This document shows, piece by piece, positions 1 to 9,662 of a DNA stretch of 64,000 nucleotides. The DNA is from Kudoa neothunni (lineage: Eukaryota > Cnidaria). Where the stretch lies: contig OZ199839.1 of NCBI GenBank assembly GCA_964304625.1, forward strand, positions 5,580,001 through 5,644,000, in the 5' to 3' direction. A program made the translations under genes and the position numbers. A model generated the notes under the pieces. That model worked only from the letters and a program-made list of their open reading frames with translations. It did no database searches and was not told the DNA's origin. How positions within the stretch are numbered: the stretch's first letter is position 1; every line of letters starts with the position of its first letter.

Positions 1-307
1 TCTTTGACGTAAAAATAATCTTCATAAAGCATCATGTCGGTATTTTTGGTAGTCTTAAGAATAATAATATCTTTATTTGAATTTCCACTCACCCTGGGTC
101 CCTTAGCTGGTCTTGCGCAGTTAATATGCGTTTCAAATTAAGTTTTATTCACATTTGCGCGTGCGCATGCAATCTCTCCGCCGGGAAAAATTCTCCATAC
201 CTTGCAAGATTTCTTAATTCCGAAGAAATGAATAATCGTCACATAAAGTATATTTGGTTAAGTAGTTGTATTTTGGTTTGGTCTAATTTCTCGATTATAC
301 AACATGA
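1..307. other. No recognisable gene
   Basis: AT-rich sequence with one short open stretch (126-311, +) that resembles nothing I know and runs into the Merlin terminal repeat. A GC-rich alternating island (tgcgcgtgcgcatgc, about 155-170) stands out from the surroundings. Nothing else is seen. Confidence 0.5.
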
Positions 308-1381
308 CTAATGTGGAGTTTAGGTACGTAAACCCGCGCATACCTAATCGTAATCTTTCGCGCTCATGCTAAGGATTAAAATTAAATCATTAATGTAACT
401 GTTCACTTTCCCGCAATTGAATCAATTGATGTGAACAAGATCGAACCATTCTTCCTCGACTGTTTGAAGTTAAATAAAAAGCACTGCATCGAATTTCTGG
501 CATTCATTGGACTTTTGAGAAAAAACAAGTGTATGTTGTAATAAGGAAATGCAGTTTATACGGCGCGGAAGATGCATTGATGGATATTAGTTTTATTGTA
601 ATCACTGTAGAAAGTATATTTCTTTCCGCTAAGACTCTTTTTTGAAGGAAGTCATCTGGACCTTCCAACCATCCTAAGGATCATCTATTATTATTCCTTC
701 AGCATCGGCAGTCAACGTTTTTATGAATAGGTCACTCATATCAGTTCCAAAACTATTGTGGATTGGAAGGATTTTATTAGGGATATATATTCGAACCATG
801 TAATTGAGAATTCCCAAAAGGTCGGTGGAGATGGAATTATCGTTCAGATCGATGAATCCAAACTTTGTAAAAGGAAGAATAACGTGAGTTTGATATTAGG
901 TGATCAAGATCAATGATTTGTGGAAGAAATAGATGAAAACGGCAACGTTTTCATGACAATTACAACCAAGCAGGATCTGCCAAAATTACAAATAATTTTT
1001 GAGAATGTGGAAAGAGGATCAATAATATAGCCTGACTTCTGGAAAGGTTACAGGCGTCTTGATACGCATGGTTTTCTCCATGTAACTGTCAACCATAGCA
1101 TAGAGTTCTTCACTGAAACTGGTGTGCACACCAATAGAAACAAAGCTATGTGGGGCCTGCAAACGAATGTTTCGCCATATTACGAATAAATTTCTGGGAT
1201 TATACCATCGTATCTTTCGAAATATATATTTAAGAAAAAAATTTTCAATATAGTATTTCAAGAAACATTAAACCAAAATAGTATTATTTGCACATTTTGA
1301 ATATTATCGTTTGTTATTACATGCGTTCCGAAGATTAGCAGGATTAGTTCGGATTAGTTACGTGCCTAAACTCCACATTAG
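308..1381 (+). mobile_element. Merlin (IS1595/ISXO2-like) DNA transposon, short, broken
   Basis: The ends are matching inverted repeats: ctaatgtggagtttagg at 308 and its complement ending at 1381. Between them, on the + strand, lie pieces of an ISXO2/Merlin-type DDE transposase. Around 839 the sequence reads VQIDESKLCKRKNN, the first catalytic aspartate block of this family. Around 1030-1188 it reads WKGYRRLDTHGFLHV, then TVNHSIEF and ETGVHTNRNKAMW, matching the family's conserved end (TVNHS.. then H.N..E..W). A TAG separates blocks and the frames do not run through, so it is inactive as written. The minus-strand open frame at 1019-1261 is only a shadow. I could not find a clear 8-9 bp target duplication. 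Family assignment rests on motif recognition. Confidence 0.8.
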
Positions 1382-1419
1382 CCAAGAGTGGTTTAGTTAA
1401 TAAAAATAGAAAAACTCAA

Positions 1420-1775
1420 AAAAGGAAGATAATGAAATCGACAATGGCGTATAAGAATGGTTCACTTGGATGCGACCAAATAAATTGAAGTTTCATCGCA
1501 ACAGATTATCGACCTTCGCAATGAAATCAGCAAAGAATTCTGTAAAGATTCGAAATGGATCAGTTATGGATGGTATCGCGGATTTAAAGATAGATTTAAT
1601 CTCAGAAGATTTAACTGTCATGAAGGTTCTAGTACCGTGAACGATGATGTTGTGTCTGATTGGAAATCTCAATTAGAATCTATCATGAAGAATTAAGAAA
1701 AAAATGAAATCTTTAACTTTGATGAAACTGCTTTATTCTACCAACAACATCTAAATAAAAGCTTGAAATTTTCTG
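1420..1775 (+). mobile_element. pogo/Tigger-like transposase remnant
   Basis: The + strand around 1540-1696 translates to KDSKWISYGWYRGFKDRFNL followed by RRFNCHEGSSTVND. This resembles the CENP-B type DNA-binding region of Tigger/pogo transposases, where W..RF..R and an S at the helix end are typical. About 1705-1770 then reads IFNFDETALFYQQ, the first DDE_1 catalytic aspartate block (N.DE.G.. in the family). Nothing after that is recognisable and no terminal repeats were found. It is a truncated fossil of a DNA transposon lying between the Merlin and hAT elements. Confidence 0.65.
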
Positions 1776-1997
1776 CTTCTGTATATTGATACCGTTTAAT
1801 TTATATCAAGTTAATTAATATTGTGATGAATCTTTATCATTTATTACTTACCCATTTTTAATGTTAATATTGCAACTTTTAAATTTTAATAGCGTGAGAA
1901 GTCGATTTAAGATCTCTTGAACGAGTGATATTTTATAGATTCTATTTAGGAAGAAGTTATATTTCATTTATCGAGTTAAGTCCCAAATGCATTAAAC
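1776..1997. other. Short spacer, nothing seen
   Basis: AT-rich spacer between the Tigger remnant and the first hAT terminus. The last 8 bases (cattaaac) are a degenerate candidate for the hAT target duplication (compare cgctaaat after 6318, 5 of 8 matching). Confidence 0.4.
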
Positions 1998-2370
1998 CAG
2001 GGGTCGGCAACGACTAGCCCTGGTCAAATTTTATCCGCGAACTTTTCTTATCCGGCCACCGAGGCTTACAATGATAAAAAATTTTAAAGATTGACAGAGA
2101 CTGTATAAATTATTTAATTTTTATAATCGATCGTTTCACTGCGTAAAGATGTTCGGTGACAAATTAAACGGAGTTAATGATATATTATCCATTTTTTAAA
2201 TAAAATTCCTACAAACAAATTAAAATTTATAATATTCTTAACAACTAACAACATCAGTTTTTTAAATATTATTACTAATTTTATGGTACCAGTCCTATTG
2301 TGGACGAAGGAGAAGTTTAATTATTGTTTTTATGCAATTTCGACCCAACGTTTAATCATAAAAAATTATA

Positions 2371-4041
2371 GGGTTTTCCGAGCTTTAACAACACTGTGTC
2401 AAGCATTAGCAACATTGTGTCAAGCTTTAACAACACGTGTCTAAATTTGGAATCTAATTAGGTAGAGAATTCATATTTATAATTCAGAAAATATCAAATG
2501 AGTGGTAATTATGTGTAACATAGTTGATTTGTATAATATTTATGAAATAAATAAGATACCAGTAACGATTCTCAAATTACAGCCCTCCCAAAAAAAAACG
2601 AGACGGACAATCTCAAATGTCACAAGGTCAATGATTATTAACCAATGTGAAAAAAAATATAGCAACTCTATAATTGCAGAAAACGTCGGTGTACATCGAT
2701 GCACCGTTGCTTCAATTGTAAAAGCCTACCTAGTTGACGGAAAGGTAGAATCTTTAAAGCGGGGGTGGCAATTATTCCACAAAGCTAACTGATGAACAAA
2801 AGTTGTTGATTAGAAATTGGGTGGACGAAGACGCAACAATTACTCTCAAAGCCCTTCGCCTGAAATTAATTGACGAATGTGGAGTAAGCGTAAGTGCGAG
2901 CACTATTAACAGATGCTTGAAACAATTCCACTATTCGTTAAAAATAGTTACAATTGTCCCCGAGCGAAGGAATTGTGAGAATACTTTAGAACAGCGCCTT
3001 ATGTATGCTCAAAACTTTAACTCAAAAATTCTTGAGATTAAAGATAAAAATTTCATTTTTATCGATGAAGTTGGGTTTAGCGTATCTACACGAACTAGAA
3101 AAGGTCGTTCCCTTGCTGGTACATCAGCTTACGTTCCTGTTGGAGGCGTTAGAACAAGGAACATATCCGTTATAGCCTCAATGAGTAAATACGGTATGGT
3201 ATTTTATAAAGTTAATCGGCGACCCAGTGAATGGAGAAGATTTTAAGGAATATCTTATTGAGCTAGTAGATTTTTGTCACTCGATCGAAATAGATAATCC
3301 ATGCTTCATATTGGACAACGCGAGAATTCACCATTATCGTGGACTTACATATGTGCTGAACTCTATGCAATTGATATTGATGTACCTGTCTCCATATTAT
3401 TCGCCATTTTTGAACCCGATCGAACATGTGTTCAGTAAATGGAAGAACCATGTTATACGGGGCTCAGCAAGGGATGGACCTGATCTTTTAAACCTAATAG
3501 ATGATGGGTTTAAAATTATCACCCCTTGTCGTGACTCAAGTCACGATTAAATAAACATTTATCAGTAAACAAAATTATTTACATATTTAACAATCGGCAT
3601 TTGCCGATAGAGGTCGATAAATATTTAAACCGTTGGTTTTTTTTTGCGCACAAAAAAAGAACAAAAAAACGCTACACCCCTGATGATTGTTCCGGATACT
3701 ATCGAAAGATGCTTCGATATGTTTCCAGATGTCTCAACAGAGAAATTATTATGGAATAAATATAAATTTTATCATCTTTAAGAAGATTATATATTATATC
3801 CTCCCAATTTGACATTATTATTTTATACGCGCATCAAAACTGCGGACTTTGTAATTAATCTTGAGTTACATCTAGTGCTGTGTTAATTTAGTAAAGTTTA
3901 TTTCATTTAAGCTTAATCACGTTTATCGTTGTGTATAAAAATTTTGTTTTTAATCTCGACTTGTTAAAAAAGTTCAAATTATTTCTTTTATTAGTTAATG
4001 CAGCAAACCCTGGAACCGTGTTGTTAAAGCTCGGAAAACCC
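2371..4041 (+). mobile_element. Tc1/mariner-superfamily element nested in the hAT
   Basis: Perfect 24-bp inverted repeats (gggttttccgagctttaaca... at 2371-2394 and its complement at 4018-4041) are flanked by TA on both sides, the standard Tc1/mariner target. Inside the left end a 21-bp unit is repeated about 2.5 times (2382-2440). The coding region is 2502-3550: an N-terminal HTH region, then FIDEVGF (first Asp), FILDNARIHH (second Asp) and YYSPFLNPIEHVFSKWK (Glu). By count there are 35 residues between the second Asp and the Glu (DD35E). The product is split by two frame changes, near 2760 in a G run and near 3210, but all catalytic residues remain. Identical TIRs and few breaks suggest a fairly recent insertion, later than the hAT it interrupts. 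Confidence 0.9.
2502..3550 (+). pseudogene. Tc1-like DD35E transposase, two frameshifts
   Basis: Three overlapping-frame pieces (2502-2792, 2803-3246, 3227-3550) form one transposase of about 345 residues. The first carries the helix-turn-helix: RSMIINQCEKKYSNSIIAEN, then VHRCTVASIVKAY. The middle carries the region before catalysis and the first Asp. The last carries the second Asp and the Glu. The first break is in the GC-rich run around 2760, where the continuing frame reads GGNYSTKLTDEQ. The second is around 3210, where the continuing frame reads IGDPVNGEDFKEYL. The minus-strand ORF 3263-3451 is a shadow. Confidence 0.85.
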
Positions 4042-6318
4042 TATATATAAAATTAGTCATTTCTACGTAAAAAACGTCGAGTGGTAATTATATTTGTACT
4101 TGGCTGCAGCGTATGAATTTTCCAAATTTATAACAGCGACGTTTCAACAATTATTCACTCGATGATAAGATACAAAATAAATCTAAAGGCAAGTAACAAT
4201 ATTACGGACACCTTATTGTTTGAGTTGTTATTGAATATGTCGAAGTTTTAAAGATACACGTGTTTGAACTTATTGTCTCCCTAGCGTGTTAAATCCGTAG
4301 AAATGGAAGATAGGGAAAGAAGAGTTGATTCTGAAAAAAGAACTTTCAAAGAAGATTGGACAAATAAAAAATGATTTCTTGTCGAGAATTTTTTATAGAA
4401 GTCCGTGTTTAATTTGTCAATAAAATATCACAGTTGAAAAAATTACTAATGTTAAAAGACACTACGGAACTCATCATAGTCGTTACAGCGGATTTACAGA
4501 ACCAGAAAGGAAAAACAAGAAATAGAGCGTTTGGAAAAAACCTTGACAAAACAATCATTATTTTTTACAAATTAAGTTGAAAATAATTATAAAATTACTT
4601 TGGCTAGTTATGAACTATCAAATTTTATTGCGAAAAGGATGAAACCTTTTACTGATGGGGAATTTTTCAAAGAAATGCTATTAAGTTGCTGTAAATAGCG
4701 TGACCTGAGAAAAAAATCGTTTCCCGAAATCAATCTATTAGGAAGAATTGTAGCGAGATGTATCGAGGATATAACAGGAACTGTAAGAACTAACCTAATA
4801 AATGCTTTCGAATGCCTGAATATTTTTCCATTTCTATCGACGAAACTACCGATATGATTGATACCGCACAACTTTCAGTGTTTGTGAGGGGTGGAACATC
4901 ACGATTGGAAGTTGTTGAAGAATTTGTGAAAATAATTCCAATGAAAAGCACTATAACAGGAAAAAATATATTCAATCGTATTATGAAATGGATGAACGAA
5001 ATGAACCCTAACACCTCAAAATTAATTGAGGTTACAATGGATAGGAGCACCAGCAATAGTAGGTGAAGAGAATGGTTTTGTTGCTTTGCTGGATATTTAT
5101 GTTGGTGATAATACAAGTCTTATTAAACTACATTGTTTTCCACACCAAGACGCACTCTGCGAAAAGTCATTACCCTTTTAGAGAAGTTATGACGTCTGTT
5201 ATAAAATCTGTAAATCTTATGTTATCCAAAGGCCTGAATCATCGTCAATTTAAAGAATTTTTGAATGACTTCGAAACTATTTACGGTGATCTGACACACT
5301 GTTCTAATATTATATGGCTAAGTTGTGGAAACATGTTATAAAGAGTGTATGTTTTGAGAAACGAGATTTTCGATTTTCTAGCAGATAAATATCAAGACAC
5401 CTCTTGATTTCAAGAGCCGCAGTGACTTGATTAATTGACATTTTTGGCAGATATTTCCAATCACATTAATAACTTAAATCTCGAGCTCCAAGGAAAAAAC
5501 AAACTTGTGTCAGACATGTTATATCAAGTCACCTCCTTTGAAAGAAAACTTAAACTTGGGGAAAAAACAGCTTCTGAAGGGGGGTAATTATTCTCATTTT
5601 CCTAACCTACAAAATCATAAAATCGATATACAAGATGATTTGTTTTCAGACGGTGTTACTGATTTAAAGGATGACTTTTCTTCTTGGTTTCATGACTTTC
5701 GAGACTACAAAAATAATTTTGAACATTTCAGTATCCCGTATGGAATCGACGTAGAAGAAATAGATGAAAGGTATCAATTAGTAGTAATTTACCTGCAATC
5801 CAATAAGGATCTGGAGTCGATATTTTTGGGTGTGTCAACTATAAACATTTATAAACACAATCTATCACTGACTGGAAAATACAATAATTTATTAGAAATA
5901 TCGAAAATAATGATATCGATACTTGGGAGCACTTATGTATGCGAACAGCTATTCTCGAAGTTAAAAAATACCAAAAGTATGTGGCGGAGTAATTTACGTG
6001 ATGACCATCTCGATAACAACTTGTTGCTTTCCACAACAAAGGTGGATATTTCCATCCCTGAGGTATCGAAGAAAACAAACGAATTTTCCATTAATTATTA
6101 TACATCAATTTGACGAATAAATTTAGAAAATTAGTTTATTTTTCTCGCGTCCCACTGAAACGATATAATTTTAAATGTCGCATTGTGAATGTCTTAAGCC
6201 AGTATTCCAATTGCATTGTAAAAAATTCATTTCGCCTAAATGATTTATACACATTTTGGTCCCGCCTTCTAGTTCAGCTTGATTATCCGGCCGGAAGACT
6301 ATTCGGATTGCCCCTCTG

Positions 6319-6790
6319 CGCTAAATGGTCCAAAAAACGAATAATACTATTACTTCGGCCTCCTTAGCTGGAAAAAAGTTTGAGCCAATAGTCGTGTCCC
6401 ATCACAGTCAACCAAGATGTTTTAAAAATTCAAAACGAAAACCGACCCCTTATTATTCAAATAAATATGCCTGAATGACCATTGAAATATTTACTTAATA
6501 TTTAATCGAACAAAAACATTCAAAAACTAAAATTTGAAAGTTTTATTTTTTGTGGAAAATGCAAACTGAAACCTTCCATTAATTAAATCCTTCCAACATT
6601 ACGTTCATGTTTTCCCCAAATAACACAACCTATGTACTCCAACCGATGGGTCAAGGTGTAATCAATTCGTTCAACTCGATTTATAAGAAATATTTGATTG
6701 GAAACATACCTTCCCTGCCAAAGATAACTTAGATATAAAACCGATTGAATATTTTGGATTCCTTGGTGTTAATAAAGAAATCCTGGGAAA
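6319..6790. other. Intergenic, nothing recognised
   Basis: AT-rich spacer between the hAT right end and the 147-aa ORF. It may hold the promoter of that ORF. No conserved element is visible. Confidence 0.4.
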
Positions 6791-7234
6791 ATGTCAACCG
6801 CAGAAAATATCGAATTGCTTAAAAAAACTAGCTTTATTTTCGAGGATAATAAATTTGAAATTCCTCCTGACCCATCAGAAGAATTAATCAGTGTTGGCCA
6901 GACTTGTAATTGGTTAATTTCAAAACAGTCATTTGATGAAGAAGATGGCACTAATCTGTTAAAATTCATAATGGAGGAATCTTTGGATAGAGTGTGTCAG
7001 TATGACAAGAAAAAATCGGCGATTCTTTCAGAGTCATTTGAAAATGAAGAAGACGAAATAGAAAATATACTACACGATTCAACAGAGGCATCAAAATGTT
7101 TTGAATACCTAAAAGCTATTTTAAACAATGCGGTTTTGATGTGTTGTGATTCATTTCATCGACTTGAAACGGAACTTTATAAGACATCGGGAAAAAAGTA
7201 CGATTCAAACAAAAATATTAGATTACATTATTAG
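6791..7234 (+). CDS. Unrecognised single-exon 147-aa protein
   Basis: An open frame of 147 codons starts at an ATG in good context (gggaaaATGTC) and ends at TAG. An AATAAA follows about 25 bases after the stop (about 7258), which supports a real transcript end. The protein is acidic and looks largely helical, with an E/D-rich centre (SESFENEEDEIENILHD) and four cysteines, two adjacent in LMCCDSF. There is no signal peptide, membrane segment or family motif I recognise. It is not part of the flanking hAT by position, since it lies 470 bp outside the right terminus. It could be a small host gene or a captured fragment. Function unknown. Confidence 0.45.
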   Translation: MSTAENIELLKKTSFIFEDNKFEIPPDPSEELISVGQTCNWLISKQSFDEEDGTNLLKFIMEESLDRVCQYDKKKSAILSESFENEEDEIENILHDSTEASKCFEYLKAILNNAVLMCCDSFHRLETELYKTSGKKYDSNKNIRLHY

Positions 7235-7434
7235 TTCTGGATAGATTTTAAATTATTAATAAATACTTGTTTTTTATAATGAACGCTAGCGCGTTATTAG
7301 GTACTAAATGGCCCCCAATGTTGGCTATTTGACACTTTTCCTTCGGTCCCGTAGGTATTACGTAATACCCGTCACCCACTGTATTTCTTCAAGACAGTGA
7401 CTATTTGCATGGATCCATTTAATCCTCTCTCGGG
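7235..7434. other. Spacer with a dispersed motif
   Basis: Contains ggtcccgtaggtattacgtaa (7345-7365), which resembles 20175-20222 over about 45 bases. No gene is seen. Confidence 0.35.
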
Positions 7435-9265
7435 ATGGAGACTATTTGAATGGATGGGAATATCTCCTAGAATATGTGAGATATTCAAAATTTGATCTCA
7501 CAATTATAATAGGCTATGTATGTCCTGTAAAACTGTAGAAAAAATATTTTTATAATTTTAAATGGATAATTTGTCTATTGAAACCATACATTAACCATCT
7601 TTCATGCCCCAAAATCGTACTTTTCTTGATTTAATAACATCACTAAATGCTTATACGCAATATGTTAGTGAATTAAGTTCTATTGTCTGCAGTAAAATTG
7701 ATTATTGCCATGTTGGGGGGGGGGGGAATTTTCCCACACAGTGTATTGGCCACATGCCTTGCATGTTCTCCCAATTTTAATAATTGCCATACGTTGAGCG
7801 TTAATTCTCGTTTGATCTAAGTTGTATCATAAACTTCATAGATTCTCTTATTATGCGAAATAATTTCATATGCTAAACCGTTTGGTTACGTTGAATCTAT
7901 GCAGTGAATTTAAAACGTGAATCTCGGCGAATACCCCTTTTGAGAACTGTACTATTTAACTCAGGTTTCACTTGAATTTAAATATACTAGATGTATCTAT
8001 ATTTATTTCTAACGCATCTTTCTTCATAACAACTGTACAAGATTCGTTTAGCTTGACTTATAACAAGTGTACGTGCATGTATCGTATGGTGAATTTGAAG
8101 ATTCGACCAAATGGTTGTTAAAATAATTAGTTGAAGTTTCCCCTTGGCTGAAAACAAAAATATAAACAATAATAACAGATAAATGCCAATAAAGAAGAAA
8201 GTTCCTTAAGATGACGTTTGAATCTGCTCCCTTTTTGATATACAGGTTTCTGTCAAATATTCCAACGCGAAGAGAAAATAAGAAGGTATGGAATAAATTC
8301 GGAGAAAAAATTTAAAGTGTGAAAAGTTTCGATGAAATAATTTGTAGTATTAGCAACGATCAAGTTGCTTCCATATGTGATGAATTATACGGAAACGGAT
8401 TTTACAATCTCGATATTTATTTTGATAAAAGATGGAAACTTATCGTAAGTGAATGGATCGTTGGCTAAGTTGTGTTGAAAATTATTTTGAAAACTGCATA
8501 TATGATAAATTGGAATCGACAAATGAAAGATCGAAAGCATTGTTAAAAAATTTTCAACTCTGCAAGAATTCTTCCTATCGTTCTGTTCCCTGAAATCCAT
8601 CAAAATTGAAAGAAAACAAATAATGGTTACCAAATATTTACAATTATATGATACTATACGTAACAACGAAACTTTCCATCAATTTTATACTCGAATGGCA
8701 CTTTACTGATCTAATATTACTATGGAGGATGTATCCAAAATAAAAATTATCAAGAAGAATAGAATTCAATTTGTCGCTCAATGAATTTAATAACTAGTAT
8801 TTTAACAAATCGATAAAATTATTTCAAGCCAAAGAGCATAGAATCAAAAAATTAAAAGGATAATAACAACCGACCTTTAAAAGCATCGTTTCATTCAAAA
8901 ATTAAGAGGTATTTCGGTAGCCTCATTTTTTCTAATATTTTTAGACACCGGAATTAAGTGTGAAAATTTGTCTCGTATGCATGCCTCTTTCGAGTTTGTA
9001 ACGTACAATTTGGTAAATAATTTAAATGAATACCGCAAATAACCTTTGAATATTGTTATCAATTCAAGGAAGGTCTGATTTTTATGCATAAGAGATGGTT
9101 AAAGTATGGTTTTAATGGACAAATCCTCCACTTTAAATCATTCGAAAAATTTTATAAAATTTTTTAGGATAAATATATCCTATTGTAATGGTGAAACCAA
9201 ATTTTGAATATCTCACATATTCTAGGAGATATTCCCACCCATGCAAATAGCCGCATTTCTTTCTT
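7435..9265. mobile_element. Unclassified element with about 200-bp inverted terminal repeats
   Basis: The stretch 7435-7632 matches the reverse complement of about 9065-9265. Shared strings are gggaatatctcctagaatat followed by gtgagatattcaaaatttg at the outer end, and ttaaccatct near the inner end. The arms diverge by small differences, suggesting moderate age. The 1.4 kb between them holds degraded coding-like sequence on the + strand (about 8320-8700): SFDEIICSISNDQVASICDE, then LYGNGFYNLDIYFDKRW, then after a frame change VENYFENCIYDKLESTN. I do not recognise the family. A run of 11 G lies near 7718. Long TIRs are typical of MULE-like and some other DNA transposons, but no transposase motif was found, so the class is open. 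Confidence 0.55.
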
Positions 9266-9662
9266 GAATGAAAAAACATAATAATGCGTATGTCCAAACC
9301 ATAGATATTGCATGGTAAATTGCTATTCCCAAAAACCTCGCTATATCGAGACCTTACAGTACACCAGAGGTCGGCAACCCTATTGGGCTGTCGGGTCGGA
9401 TGGTCATGCCGAACTAGAAAGCGGGTCAGAATATATTTAAATCCTTTAGATTTAATGAATTTTTCACAGTACAATTGAAAATTGGATTAGTAAATTTATA
9501 ATTTGGAATTTAAAAGAATACATTTTTATTTTAACCAAGAAAAGAAATATAAAGAACGTGAAAGTCGATATTTTTAATGAGGGAATTAACTATTTTATAC
9601 AATTTTTTAATTCAAAGTTTCCTGATATTATTGATGCTGAATTTAAACGTTTATATATTTAA

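Larger units (their letters stand above)
1998..6318 (+). mobile_element. hAT DNA transposon (GTF2IRD2/ZBED5-like), interrupted by a Tc1-like insert
   Basis: The left end begins caggggtcggcaac, the common hAT terminus. The right end (ggattgcccctctg at 6305-6318) matches the end of a second copy at 9365-9440, read in reverse. The transposase lies on the + strand from about 4300 to 6113. Blocks include ISIDETTDMIDTAQLSVF (4836-4880), GAPAIVGEENGF then CFPHQDALCEKSL (5050-5170), SKGLNHRQFKEFLNDFETIYG (5227-5286), and a C-terminal YVCEQLFSKLKN (5935-5970), the hAT dimerisation motif. This type resembles animal GTF2IRD2 and ZBED5 domesticates. The reading frame changes several times and contains stops, so it is dead. 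A 1.67-kb Tc1-like element sits in the 5' region; without it the element is about 2.65 kb. Confidence 0.85.

Noticed and set aside
3263-3451. 62-codon minus-strand ORF
   Set aside because: Shadow of the Tc1-like transposase on the other strand.
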